NCBI RefSeq assembly: GCF_028736035.1
Contig: NZ_CP117866.1
Location: forward strand, 10,147,001-10,211,000
Reading direction: 5' to 3'
Source: Streptomyces sp. T12
GTDB lineage: Bacteria; Actinomycetota; Actinomycetes; Streptomycetales; Streptomycetaceae
Length of the DNA stretch: 64,000 bases
In this document: positions 50,336 through 59,142 of the stretch, in pieces
How the letters are laid out: the number at the start of each line of letters is the position of its first letter
How positions within the stretch are numbered: the first letter of the stretch is position 1
Notes under the pieces: model-generated
Seen by the model: the letters and a program-made list of their open reading frames with translations, nothing else
Database searches by the model: none
Told to the model about the DNA's origin: nothing
Made by a program: the position numbers and the translations under genes

Positions 50336-52188
50336 CGGGTCTTCCTTCTGGTTTCTCGGGGCAGGTGAGCGAGCGCCGGGTCCGCGTACAGGGCGGCCTG
50401 CAGGTCGCTGAAGAGCGCGTGGCTGATGCTGATGTTGTGGCGCCGCAGGTGCGGTCGTATGGCCCGCCGGGTCATCCGGCCTTCTTCGAGGGCGGCTTTG
50501 CGAGCGACCTCGACCTTCACCTCCCACGGAACCTCGTCCTCCTGGTCCGCAGGCTTGGTCCGCGGCGCGTCCGGTGAGCCGCTGTGGTCCGTGGCCCGTG
50601 CTCCATTCGGTCCGCCGGAGGAGTCGTCCTCGTCGTGGTCGGCAGGCCGGTCCGGTGCGGGGTTGGTCCGCTGGTCCGGAGCCGGGGCGTCGTGGTCCGC
50701 AAGGGCGGACTTGGTCGGCTGGTCCGTGGTCCGCTCGGCGTGGTCCGTGGTGCGCAGACGGTCCTGGTCCGCCGCAGAACCGTGGTCCGCGCCCGCCGCA
50801 CCAGGCTCCTCGGCCGGTCCGCTCTCGTGGTCCGCGTGCTCGTAGTCCGACGAAAGTGAGAGGCTGTCAGCCGTGTGACCTGCGGCGATGCTGGTCCGCT
50901 TCTCGCGTGTGGCCTCCTGCTGATCAGAGGCGGTCCGCCGGTCCGCGGCAGGCGCGTCGTGGTCCGCCGCCTGGTCCGCGTTGTCGGGTGCGGTGGTGGT
51001 CCGCTGGTCCGGAGCCGGGGCTATCTGGTCCGCGGAGGCGGGTTTGGTTGGCTGGTCCGTGGTCCGTCGGTGGCCTTGGTCCGCAGGGGCGTCGTGGTCC
51101 GCGCTGGCCGGACCATGCTTTTGGGCTGCTTGGAGCGTGGGGTCTGCGTGGTCGGGAGCGGGGTTGGTCCGCTGGTCTGGCGTCTGGGCGGGGCCGACTT
51201 GGGGGACCGGTCCCCTCGGGGTGCTCGGTCCCCGGTCCCCGTCCAACTCGTCGGGACCGTGGGGACCGCCTACGGGGACCGGCGCCCTCGAGGCTGACTG
51301 CGAGGGGACCGTGGCTGCCGTTGCGGTGCTCTGCACTGGGGACCAGGGCGAGGGCAGCGGGACCGTAGCGAGCGCGAGTGCGTGCCGGCGGGCGGCGAGC
51401 TGGTCGAGCATGTTCGCGCGCTGGAGGGGGTCGGTGCCGACCGAGGCCCTGCCGACCGCCTTCGACAGGCGCCGCGTGAGCCGCCGGCCGCGCCAGCTCC
51501 GCTGCTGCTTGGGTGTGCGCTCGGCGAGGCGGGCGGCGAGGGCGACCGCGCGGCTGGTGGCCCGGTCCCGGGTGATCTGCGCGGCGTCGCGGTCTCGCGC
51601 GGCGATGCCGAGGCGGGACAGGAGGCGCTCGCGTGCCTCCCGGCCCAGGACGGCGATCAGCCCGTGGGAGGCGGCGCCCGGGGTGCGCAGGCGCAGCTCG
51701 ATCCCCATCGCGAGGTGCCACAGCATCGCCGCCATGACCGGCCCGACGAACGCCCTGACCGTGCCGCCGACGGGACCGCTCTCGGCGTAGGCGGGGATCA
51801 CCTGCACTCCGGTGATCACCCAGACCAGCGTGCCTGGTAGCCCAGGAGCACCCTGGGTGGCCAGGTTCTGGCGCGCCATCAGCGCGGTCGCGAAGAGCGC
51901 CAGCTCGGCCGCGGCAAACATGCCTACCCGCTCGGCGGTGCCAGCCATGTCGAGGTAGTCGGCGGCGAACCGCCAGCTCGTGTCCGCGCTGTAGGCGGTA
52001 CAGCCGAGGGCAGCAACGGCAGCAACCTTGACCGCCGGACCGCCGAGACGTTTCTGCGGATGTGTACCCCGTCGCCGGATCGCCCAGACGGCCAGGGCCA
52101 GGGCGAACACGGCGGCAGTGGTGCCGATGCCGATGAGCAAGGACGGATGCGGGGTGGTACCGAAGGACACCGGGATGAGGTGTGTCAT
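50332..52188 (-). CDS. SpdB/DUF2637-like membrane protein with a long repeat-rich linker and C-terminal winged helix
   Basis: A 618-aa protein with ATG 52188 in an ATGA overlap with whiB. Residues 10-185 hold about four to five membrane segments (LLIGIGTTAAVFALALAVW, MFAAAELALFATALMA, VGPVMAAMLWHLAMGIELRLR), the arrangement of DUF2637/SpdB plasmid-spread proteins. Residues 300-560 are an acidic, Asp/Pro/Thr-rich region with repeated TTDQPTK, ADHDAPAPDQRT and NPAPD units. The last 65 residues form a compact helical domain (VEVARKAALEEGRMTRRAIRPHLRRHNISISHAL) like a winged helix. It probably links membrane and DNA during plasmid spread. Confidence 0.75.
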   Translation of the reverse strand: MTHLIPVSFGTTPHPSLLIGIGTTAAVFALALAVWAIRRRGTHPQKRLGGPAVKVAAVAALGCTAYSADTSWRFAADYLDMAGTAERVGMFAAAELALFATALMARQNLATQGAPGLPGTLVWVITGVQVIPAYAESGPVGGTVRAFVGPVMAAMLWHLAMGIELRLRTPGAASHGLIAVLGREARERLLSRLGIAARDRDAAQITRDRATSRAVALAARLAERTPKQQRSWRGRRLTRRLSKAVGRASVGTDPLQRANMLDQLAARRHALALATVPLPSPWSPVQSTATAATVPSQSASRAPVPVGGPHGPDELDGDRGPSTPRGPVPQVGPAQTPDQRTNPAPDHADPTLQAAQKHGPASADHDAPADQGHRRTTDQPTKPASADQIAPAPDQRTTTAPDNADQAADHDAPAADRRTASDQQEATREKRTSIAAGHTADSLSLSSDYEHADHESGPAEEPGAAGADHGSAADQDRLRTTDHAERTTDQPTKSALADHDAPAPDQRTNPAPDRPADHDEDDSSGGPNGARATDHSGSPDAPRTKPADQEDEVPWEVKVEVARKAALEEGRMTRRAIRPHLRRHNISISHALFSDLQAALYADPALAHLPRETRRKTR

Positions 52189-53096
52189 GCAGCCTTTCCA
52201 GCAGGGGCGTGCGCCAAGGGCGCTTCCGGGAAGGAGAGTTGGTACCAGCTTTCGGGTCGGGTGACTCCAGGCCCTGCTGCGCGACCTTCGAGGGGCTTGA
52301 CCGGGGGTGAGGAGTGGCACCGTTTTTGCGGTGGCTGGTCTGGCGGGGAGGCGGGGCCGGAACTCACGGGGACCGGCCTGAGCACATCCGCCGTGGGGCC
52401 GGTGTCCGCCGGCAGGGTAGGACCGCTGGCCGTTTCGGGAGCAGCTGATGCCGGCTTCGCCCCTCGGCCTACCGGCTGCTGTGTGCCGGGCTTGGCTGGC
52501 GCGGGGCTGCATGCTGCCGGGGTGCTCTTCTTCTTCCGCTTCTTCTTGGGCTGCGGCACGCCGTACTTGCGGTCGCGGTCGAAGACCTTGTTGGCGGCCT
52601 GCCGGAGCAGGTCACGGGCGTGCTTTTTGCTGATCTGCAGGGCTGAGGCGAGCCGGGCGGGCCGCCATCCGCGTACGTAGGCGTGGTCGATGACGACCTG
52701 CCGCTCGGCCTCAGTGAGATGGACGTCGCGTCCCTGGAAGAAGGCGGTCACGCGCCGGTAGTCGAGACGCTGCGGCAGGCCGTCGTGCAGGGGACGCCGC
52801 TCGTCTTCGGTGAGGCCGCCCCAGATGCCCTCCTTGAGGACGTTCTCCAGGGCAAAGTCGAGGCAGTCGCGGCGTACGGGGCACCAGCCGCACAGCTCCT
52901 TCGCCTCCGCGATGTCCTCGTGATCCCGGGGCCCGGGGAAGAACACCGCGTCGGCGTCCTCGACGTCCATGCCATGGCACGCTCCGCGGGTGTGCCAGTT
53001 GGTGTCTGCGATGCCGCGCAGGCTGCTGGCCGGCGCGTCGTGGGTGGTGATGTGGCGCAAGGGGTTCTCCGATGTGCTGCCGCGTCGGCCGCTCAT
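52185..53096 (-). CDS. WhiB-family iron-sulfur regulator with a long C-terminal extension
   Basis: A 303-aa protein with ATG 53096. Residues 30-105 form the Wbl domain: the first Cys in TRGACHG, then ELCGWCPVRRDCLDFAL (C-x2-C-x5-C), and the EGIWGGLTEDERR turn. This four-Cys set binds a [4Fe-4S] cluster. Next comes a sigma-region-4-like HTH (LTEAERQVVIDHAYVRGWRPARLASALQISKKHARDLL) and a basic KKKRKKK run, then about 110 residues of Pro/Ser/Ala-rich tail. The HTH and tail make it much longer than host WhiB proteins. The stop overlaps the SpdB-like gene, so it is part of the transfer operon. Confidence 0.88.
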   Translation of the reverse strand: MSGRRGSTSENPLRHITTHDAPASSLRGIADTNWHTRGACHGMDVEDADAVFFPGPRDHEDIAEAKELCGWCPVRRDCLDFALENVLKEGIWGGLTEDERRPLHDGLPQRLDYRRVTAFFQGRDVHLTEAERQVVIDHAYVRGWRPARLASALQISKKHARDLLRQAANKVFDRDRKYGVPQPKKKRKKKSTPAACSPAPAKPGTQQPVGRGAKPASAAPETASGPTLPADTGPTADVLRPVPVSSGPASPPDQPPQKRCHSSPPVKPLEGRAAGPGVTRPESWYQLSFPEAPLAHAPAGKAA

Positions 53097-53216
53097 TGGG
53101 GCGTAGGAGGGACGTGGCGTCGGGTGCCGGTTGCGGTGCGCGGGCGTGCGCTGCAGCCGGGGCGGGATGGCGGGGCGGCGGTGCACCGGACCAGATGCAC
53201 CGGCCTTGCGCGCCGG

Positions 53217-53921
53217 TCAGGCCAGGGCGGGCGGCTGGACCTGCTTGGCCTGCTGGACGGCGAAGTCGAGGCGGCCGGGGTGTGGGGTCGCGCGCGGAGC
53301 GGTTGCGCGGACCCCGTCGTCGGGGCCGATCCGCCGACGGCGACAGGGCTCGCCGGGCTGGGCCTGGCACCACGCGCAGCGCACGCTCAGGGCATCGGGC
53401 TGGCCCTGGGCGATGGCCGCCTCGCGCGCCGCCCGGGCAGGCCGGTAGGGCGCCAGGGCTGCTCGGGCAGCGGGCGGGATGCAGGAGCCGACCTCCCGCA
53501 ACCTCGCCTCCAGCCTCGGGTCGATCCCGTCGCGACCGGAGGTGATCGCCCGGGCCTGCGCAGGCTGCGCGGTGCCGACGGCGACAGCGCGGCGGGTGCC
53601 GACTAGCTCGGCGGTCCAGGCAGCCTGGTCGTCCGGGTCGGCGGACGGCGTGGGGTCCGAGTGCCGGGCCAGACGATCGCGCCGGTAGCTCTCCCAGGGA
53701 CGGGCCACATCCGCAGGCAGGATCTGGTACGGCGAGATGCGGATGTGCTGGCGTGCGGCGACGCAGGCGTCCCAGCCGTGCGGGGTGGCCATCGGCACGT
53801 CGCCGAGCAGCTCGTGCCACTGGGCGAGCTGGTCGCGGGCCTCGCCCTGGTCGGTGCGGATGGTGCGGGGGTCGAGTCGGCCGATGTAGGCCAGCAGGGC
53901 GGCGATTTCACGGCGGTCCAC
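53217..53921 (-). CDS. Hypothetical protein with a Cys-rich finger
   Basis: A 234-aa protein with GTG 53921, two bases after the upstream stop. The first 85 residues are helical (REIAALLAYIGRLDPRTIRTDQGEARDQLAQWHELLGDVPM), followed by WDACVAARQHIRISPYQILPADVARPWESYRR. Near residue 185 stands SVRCAWCQAQPGEPCRRRR, the C-x2-C-x7-C finger common in Streptomyces plasmid proteins. It lies directly between the rep-like and whiB genes. Probable DNA- or zinc-binding accessory protein. Confidence 0.65.
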   Translation of the reverse strand: MDRREIAALLAYIGRLDPRTIRTDQGEARDQLAQWHELLGDVPMATPHGWDACVAARQHIRISPYQILPADVARPWESYRRDRLARHSDPTPSADPDDQAAWTAELVGTRRAVAVGTAQPAQARAITSGRDGIDPRLEARLREVGSCIPPAARAALAPYRPARAAREAAIAQGQPDALSVRCAWCQAQPGEPCRRRRIGPDDGVRATAPRATPHPGRLDFAVQQAKQVQPPALA

Positions 53922-53923
53922 GG

Positions 53924-54811
53924 TCAGCCCTCCGTTCCGGTCGGCTCATCGAGAGCGGCGAGAAGGGCGGCGGTGTGGGCCTCGGCCCGAGTCATGCCGC
54001 CCGGCTGAGCGGGGCCCTTGCCGGGCACTGCGTAGAGGTTCGGGCGGCCCGGTGCGTGCTCCCGGGCGATCCACGAGCGCCAGTCGGCAGCCCAGGCCGC
54101 CGCCGGCCTCGGCTTGAAGGCAGCACGGTGGGCACGCCACTTCGCGTCTGCGGCCTGCAGGCCCTGCTCGCCGAGGCGGTCGATGTGTCCCTGCTGGCGG
54201 ATCCAGGCGTGGGTGGCTGGGTCGATCCGCCACTCGGCAGCCGAGGTGACGGCCGTACCACCACTGCTGTACCTACGGTTCAAATCAGGTTCACTACGGT
54301 TCTGTGTGCCGGTTTCCGGTACATCGCTGTATCGGTTTCCGGTACGCCGAGGTGCCCGTTTCCGTCGGGACCTGCCGGATTCCGGCACTGCCGGTTTCCG
54401 CACCCTCGCCGGGGATTCCGGCACCTCACGGGGGCGGATTCCGCACCGCCGCAGAGCCGAGATCCGCAGCGCCGGGGTGGCCTCGGGCCCCTCCGCCGGC
54501 GCCTCGTCGGCTTCCTCGTCCTCCGTGGTCTTTGCTACGGCCTTGGCGGCGAGGGGGAGCCGATAGACGGTGCTGCGCTGCGGGCCGGTGAGGTCGTCGA
54601 GCTGCTCCAGCTCACCGGCGTGGACCAGGCGGTCGATGGCTTCGCGCACCGTGGAGACGGAAGCGCGCGTGCGCTTGGCCAGGCTCGACAGCGAGGCCCA
54701 GGAGACGCACTGCTCGTCGGACACCCGGTCGGCGATCGACAGCAGGACCAGACGCGCGGTCCCCCGGCTGGAGCTGTGCTCCCACACCCACTCGCGGGCT
54801 TCGCTGCTCAT
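53924..54811 (-). CDS. Helix-turn-helix replication-initiator-like protein with internal iterons
   Basis: A 295-aa protein. ATG 54811 is chosen because the conserved region (EAREWVWEHSSSRGTARLVLLSIADRVSD) starts there. Residues 8-80 form a winged helix (CVSWASLSSLAKRTRASVSTVREAIDRLVHAGELEQL), as in helix-turn-helix plasmid Rep proteins of Streptomyces. The middle is disordered and covers the repeat array at 54306-54446. The C-terminus holds a second helical domain (IDRLGEQGLQAADAKWRAHRAAFKPRPAAAWAADWRSWI). It heads the rep-to-mob operon. No helicase or polymerase domain is seen, so a regulator role is the alternative. Confidence 0.65.
   Translation of the reverse strand: MSSEAREWVWEHSSSRGTARLVLLSIADRVSDEQCVSWASLSSLAKRTRASVSTVREAIDRLVHAGELEQLDDLTGPQRSTVYRLPLAAKAVAKTTEDEEADEAPAEGPEATPALRISALRRCGIRPREVPESPARVRKPAVPESGRSRRKRAPRRTGNRYSDVPETGTQNRSEPDLNRRYSSGGTAVTSAAEWRIDPATHAWIRQQGHIDRLGEQGLQAADAKWRAHRAAFKPRPAAAWAADWRSWIAREHAPGRPNLYAVPGKGPAQPGGMTRAEAHTAALLAALDEPTGTEG
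54306..54446. repeat. Iteron-like array of seven GTGCCGG-n-TTCCGGCAC elements
   Basis: Cores GG-T/A-TTCCG-(G)-C/T-AC start at 54311, 54334, 54357, 54378, 54393, 54413 and 54436. Several are palindromic (for example TGCCGGATTCCGGCA at 54373-54387). Intervals are 23, 23, 21, 15, 20 and 23 bases. Four of the six are not multiples of three, so the elements fall in different codon phases and cannot result from a protein repeat. The pattern is that of binding sites for the Rep protein (iterons), placed in the gene's disordered middle. Confidence 0.7.
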
Positions 54812-55831
54812 CGGCCGCTCACGACGAGCGGGCGTGGCTGGCGGCCCGCCGGGGCAGGGATGGTGTGTTCCGGCTCGAGGCGCTGAGGCGCCGAGGCGGA
54901 GGTGGCTGACGCGCAGGCCAGGTGGAAGGGCCTTTTGCGCAGGGCAGGAGGCATGCGATACTCCCCGTTGCAGTGTTGCCACGCTGACGCGCCCCTCGGA
55001 AGGACTCAGCGTGGTGTTGGTCGGCAACCTCCGCCCCTGCCGGGGCGGGTACGCCACTTAGCGTTCGGCGTCCGTGAGTTACCGCTCTCGGGCGCCGTCG
55101 TTGTGTTCGGACCTGCTATCGGTTTGGTTCCTGCTGTGCTCCTCACGTCCTCGGCCGGGGGACGACGAACATACGCACGGACCTGTGTCAAGATCCAGAC
55201 TTGGTTCTCAAACTCTGTACTAGTCGCCCGTGCGGGCGGGCGGTGCGCGACACGGTCGCGGGCCCCTCGGAGTCCCATGGGTGGACAGGGCAGATGCGAG
55301 GTGTCCGCAGGCGTTGCGGCCCAGCAGGGGGGGCAGAGGCAAGCGTTCCGGCAACTTCCCCTTCGGCCCCGGCCGAGGCGACGAGGCGTCAGGCGCCGAG
55401 ACGGATGCTCGGCGAGAGATGACGAACGTTGCGGGCGCCGCGACAAGATCCAGACCTAGCTCAAGGCTGCGGCACAAGTCGCGGGAGCTCGGTCTCAAAC
55501 GACGCGCGCACCGAGCGGGCGGGCCGCTGGGCTTAAGAGGTGTTGCGGCATGGTCGGGACTTCCTGACGGAGTGGGGGCGTTATTTCCGTCCTGGCGCGA
55601 AGTCGATATCGATCGCGGCCAGCGGTGGGGCGTGCCGCGTCGCCGTGGAGGAAGACCTCTCGCAGGCGGTGCGAACCTCGCCGGGGGCCTGCGGGGCTGG
55701 CGGGGAGGCCGAATCCAGAGGGCCAGCAGGTATGCGGAGGCGCTCTTTTTTCGCTACGCTGAACCTATTCCCCGCCGCGCCAAAAGTCAACAAGATGCGT
55801 CCGCTTCAACTTAGAGAAAAAGCGAGGTTTG
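54812..55831. other. Non-coding 1-kb region between the rep-like and XRE genes
   Basis: The frames here are Arg/Gly/Pro-rich and not convincing. Structures present: an inverted repeat CCACGCTGA (54979-54987) / TCAGCGTGG (55006-55014), a CGCCCC-tgcc-GGGGCG stem near 55032, and a 12-base direct repeat CAAGATCCAGAC at 55189-55200 and 55444-55455. It must contain the divergent promoters for the rep-to-mob operon and the XRE gene and is a candidate for part of the replication origin. Confidence 0.5.
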
Positions 55832-56752
55832 ATGCCTGCCCGTCACTTCGACCGACACCGCGCTCGCGCGGTACGGCGAGTTGCCGACCGTCTCCAGAGC
55901 GAGGTGGGTGCTGGCATGGGCGTGTCCGACTCGGCGGTGGCGAACTGGGAGGCCGGCCACTCCTCGCCCGATCCGGAGAAGCTGCCGGCCTACGCGGCGG
56001 CGCTCAGAGGTGACCTGGACGACCTGTTTCCGCGGGTTGGCCTGCCCGATCTGGCTGATCTGCGCTGTGACGCCGGTATCTATCTGAACGAGACGGCCGG
56101 GGTGATTGGGACCAAGAGTGCAGGCCCGGTCAGCGCAGCCGAGAAGGGTGTCCGCCGGCTCAAGCAGAGATACGTCCCGGCCCTGGCGGCGAGGTACGGC
56201 GTCAGCGAGGAGGAGCTGCGGAGAGCCGAGGACCGTTCCTTCGCCGCAGCCGAGGAGAGAAAGAGCGGGGGAGTGGAGCCGGGAACGCAGCAGGGTGCTG
56301 CTGCGGACTTGGGCAGGCCGCCGGGCTCGCTCGCGGAGAAGATCACCCTCATCCTCCAGCGCTCGTACCCCGGTCCTCAAGGACCTCCCACGGACGCCGA
56401 GATAGCGGCCCAGGTGAATGCCCAGCTGGGGGCGGACATCCTCACTGCGGAGGACTTCAGCGATCTGCGGACCGGCGCCACGGAGACGGCACCTCCGGCA
56501 GTGCTGCCTGCCCTGGCCGCCGTTGTCGGCGTGTCGCCGCTGTACTTCGAGTCCGACGAGGCTGTTGCCGCCCAGGTCTATGAAGGACTCCAGTTGCTGG
56601 CCGCCGCCAAGCAAGGAGCCATCGGAAGGGTCAAGGCCCGCGGTCTGGGACCCCAGGGCCTGTCGCCCAAGATGATGGCGCTCGTCAACGAGCTGGTGGC
56701 GGAGATGAAGGAGAAGGAGATGAAGGAGAAGGAGGCGGAAGCCGGAAAATAG
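55832..56752 (+). CDS. XRE-family / EspR-like transcriptional regulator
   Basis: About 306 aa from ATG 55832 after GAGG (TTG 55829 is an alternative). Residues 10-70 form an HTH with VSDSAVANWEAGHSSPDPEKLPAYAAAL. Two later segments (LKQRYVPALAARYGVSEEELRRAED, and AEDFSDLRTGATETAPPAVLPALAAVVGVSPLYFE) repeat the pattern of EspR-like HTH units with C-terminal dimerisation. The C-terminus is a KEKEMKEKEAE coiled coil. It is divergent from the rep-to-mob operon and the best candidate for its repressor. Confidence 0.75.
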   Translation: MPARHFDRHRARAVRRVADRLQSEVGAGMGVSDSAVANWEAGHSSPDPEKLPAYAAALRGDLDDLFPRVGLPDLADLRCDAGIYLNETAGVIGTKSAGPVSAAEKGVRRLKQRYVPALAARYGVSEEELRRAEDRSFAAAEERKSGGVEPGTQQGAAADLGRPPGSLAEKITLILQRSYPGPQGPPTDAEIAAQVNAQLGADILTAEDFSDLRTGATETAPPAVLPALAAVVGVSPLYFESDEAVAAQVYEGLQLLAAAKQGAIGRVKARGLGPQGLSPKMMALVNELVAEMKEKEMKEKEAEAGK

Positions 56753-56790
56753 ACCGGCTCCATGGCCTCTGTGCCCAGCGCCCGGCCGTG

Positions 56791-57993
56791 CTACCGCTTC
56801 TGCTCTGCCGACGAGCCCGGCTCGTGCACGCGTCCTGCCGTGATCACGGCACGGATCTCCTTGAGCGCCCCAAGATCGGCCAGGGGATCACCGCCGACGA
56901 CCAGCAGGTCCGCGCGGAGCCCGGGCGCAATCCGGCCCGCTGACCCACCGAACCCGAGAGCGTCGGCCGCCTGGGCGGTGGCCATGTCGATGACCCTGTC
57001 GGTCGGCATACCCACATGCGCGTAGAAACCGAGCGCCCCGGCCAGCGACCCGTTGAACCCGGTCCGCTGTACTCCGGCGTCGGTCCCGGCGATGAGCCTG
57101 ACACCGGCCTCGGCCATCTGCTGGACCTGCCCGAACAGGATTCGCGTCCGCTCGTCGCCGAAATGACGGGCCACCGTCTGCCAGTGAGGACTGACGGCAG
57201 GACACACCGCGATGCCCCGGTCGACGATCTCCTTCAGGATGTCCTGGCGCAAGCCGAAGCCGTCCTCGGTCATCCACGTGCAGTGCTCAATGGTGTCCAC
57301 GCCGGCAGCCACGACCGCCGCGATGCCGTCAGCGCTGTGAGCGTGCGCGGCCACCGGCACACCGGCTTGCCGCGCCTCGTCCACCAAGGCCCTCAACTCG
57401 TCAGCCGAGAACTGGCTCTGCCAGCTCTTCGGCCCGTCCTTTGTCAGACCGCCCCCGCTCGCCATCACCTTGATCACTCCGGAACCCGCCGCCACGTTGC
57501 GCCGCACCAGGTCACGGACCGCAACCTCGCCGCAGACCTCACCGCCCAGGAAATGGCAGTGGCCTCCAGGAGTCGTCAACGGCGTGCCCGCAGACACGAT
57601 GCGGGGGCCGGCGGTGGAGCCCCGGCCGATCTCCTCGCGCAGGCGCAGAGCCAGACCGTTGCGGTCCCCGAGGTCCCGGACCGTTGTCACGCCGCTCCAC
57701 AGGAGCTGCTGCGCGCGCCGGCGCATGTCGTGCAGCAGCTCCTCGTCGCTCGAGTCGTTGAAGGCGGCCAACGGGTCGGTGCCACCGTCGAACACGAGAT
57801 GCACGTGGGCGTCGATGAGCCCGGGCATCACCGTGGCACCGGGAAACGAGAGATCGGCGCCCTGTGCGCCGGAGTGGCCGGCGACCTGCGCGCGAGGCCC
57901 GACGGCGGTGATCAGGTCACCGTCGATGAGGACGGCGCCGTCCTCAAGGTACGCCCCGGAGCCGGTCAGAATCCGGTCGGCGGTGATCAGCAT
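56791..57993 (-). CDS. Amidohydrolase (imidazolonepropionase / Xaa-Pro dipeptidase-like)
   Basis: A 400-aa protein with ATG 57993. The amidohydrolase metal motifs are all present: MPGLIDAHVHLVFDG (H-x-H), the carbamylated Lys in GVIKVMASGGG, His in VAAHAHSADGI, His in TIEHCTWM and Asp in LIAGTDAGV. It ends with a beta-sandwich segment (ADLLVVGGDPLADLGALKEIRAVITAGRVHEPG). This subgroup cleaves proline-containing dipeptides or related cyclic amides. It is the last gene of a set with a MAB_1171c-type membrane protein and an ImmA-like protease, a combination that recurs in Streptomyces. Confidence 0.88.
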   Translation of the reverse strand: MLITADRILTGSGAYLEDGAVLIDGDLITAVGPRAQVAGHSGAQGADLSFPGATVMPGLIDAHVHLVFDGGTDPLAAFNDSSDEELLHDMRRRAQQLLWSGVTTVRDLGDRNGLALRLREEIGRGSTAGPRIVSAGTPLTTPGGHCHFLGGEVCGEVAVRDLVRRNVAAGSGVIKVMASGGGLTKDGPKSWQSQFSADELRALVDEARQAGVPVAAHAHSADGIAAVVAAGVDTIEHCTWMTEDGFGLRQDILKEIVDRGIAVCPAVSPHWQTVARHFGDERTRILFGQVQQMAEAGVRLIAGTDAGVQRTGFNGSLAGALGFYAHVGMPTDRVIDMATAQAADALGFGGSAGRIAPGLRADLLVVGGDPLADLGALKEIRAVITAGRVHEPGSSAEQKR

Positions 57994-58023
57994 CTCGTCT
58001 CGCCTTCGCTGTCTTTTCCACGG

Positions 58024-59139
58024 TCACGCGGTCAGCCGCAGCGCCTCCGACACCGCGATCAACTGGTCGACATCCGAGTCCCGGTCGTCCCCCTTCGGCT
58101 TTGCCAGAGGTACGGGCCTTGAGGCAGCTGGGGAGCCCTGCCGGATCGTGGCGGAGGCACGCCGGAGCCGTCTGGCCAGTTCGGCCGGCTCCAGGCTGAG
58201 GAGGTCGGTTTCCTCGTCCCCAGCCGCTAGGTAGGGGCTGATGTCGACCAGTCCGTCTCGGCATTCCACTATCCGCCGGTGGTATCGGCGGTGCACGCCA
58301 CGGGCACGCCACCGATCCCACGGTGTGCGGGACGCGGGCTTCAGCTCGTTCTTCGGATTGATCCCGGTCAGCAGCTCCCACAACGGGGTGAGCCGGCGGT
58401 GATCCCGGCGCCGGCGCAGCCATAGCCGCGTGGCGGTGATTCTCGCGCGCAGGCCCGAATAGGTGATGCCCACGACGAAGAGCAGGCTCGACACCGTCAA
58501 CAACGCGGCCGCCGAAGTCATGAGCGGGTGCGGCACGGACCCTCCGCTCCAGCGGACGACGGTGAAGACCGCGCGGACGCCGCAGGCCACCGCCAGCGAA
58601 CCGAGCCCGATCGCGGTGATCCACAGCCCAGTGGCATGAGGTCGGCTCGACATGCGGGCATAGCGGGCGGACCACCGTCCGGCCATCCCGATCGCGTACG
58701 TCATGTACAGGCCCGCGCAGAGATAGAAGACGGCGACCTGCGGGATCGTCATGTCCATCGTGCGGCTCGGCCCGCTGAGCGCCCCCAGCGATACCGTCAG
58801 AGCCGCCACAGTGATGGACGCCGAGACCAGGGCCACGACGACGCCTTCCCACCGGGCTCGACGCCGAGCCGCCGGCGCGTCGGCCGAGTACAGGTAGAAG
58901 CACATCAGGAAATAGCACGCGAGCAGCAGCAACAGGTTCTGGACCAGCCGCGTGATGTTGTGCCCTGCCATGATGTCGAGGCCATGGGCGCCCCCTGGCC
59001 TGGCTACCGCGTGCGACAGGCCCAAGCTCAGCAGGGTGAGGGCAACCGACCTGGTGGGAGCGTCACGCGGGGCACGCGACCACAGAAACAGTCGCCACAC
59101 GACGGCCGCCGCGATGACCAGCGGAAGAAACTTCGCCAT
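58024..59139 (-). CDS. MAB_1171c-family membrane protein
   Basis: A 371-aa protein with ATG 59139, three bases after the upstream gene. Seven to eight membrane helices fill residues 1-245 (FLPLVIAAAVVWRLFLW, LVQNLLLLLACYFLMCFYLY, IPQVAVFYLCAGLYMTYAIGM, HPLMTSAAALLTVSSLLFVVG). A cytoplasmic C-terminal domain of about 125 aa follows (LTPLWELLTGINPK, VHRRYHRRIVECRDGLVDISPYL), the DUF6545-like signature of the MAB_1171c family. The family always occurs with an ImmA/IrrE-like protease, as here. Function unknown, perhaps signalling. Confidence 0.82.
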   Translation of the reverse strand: MAKFLPLVIAAAVVWRLFLWSRAPRDAPTRSVALTLLSLGLSHAVARPGGAHGLDIMAGHNITRLVQNLLLLLACYFLMCFYLYSADAPAARRRARWEGVVVALVSASITVAALTVSLGALSGPSRTMDMTIPQVAVFYLCAGLYMTYAIGMAGRWSARYARMSSRPHATGLWITAIGLGSLAVACGVRAVFTVVRWSGGSVPHPLMTSAAALLTVSSLLFVVGITYSGLRARITATRLWLRRRRDHRRLTPLWELLTGINPKNELKPASRTPWDRWRARGVHRRYHRRIVECRDGLVDISPYLAAGDEETDLLSLEPAELARRLRRASATIRQGSPAASRPVPLAKPKGDDRDSDVDQLIAVSEALRLTA

Positions 59140-59142
59140 GGC

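Noticed and set aside
50600..51300. Possible CRISPR-like array in the GGTCCG-rich region
   Set aside because: The hexamers are irregularly spaced, there are no uniform spacers, and the region is the coding sequence of a repeat-rich linker.
55230..55814. 195-codon plus-strand frame in the rep-XRE intergenic region
   Set aside because: Arg/Gly-rich composition without domain pattern, and it overlaps the probable promoter of the XRE gene.
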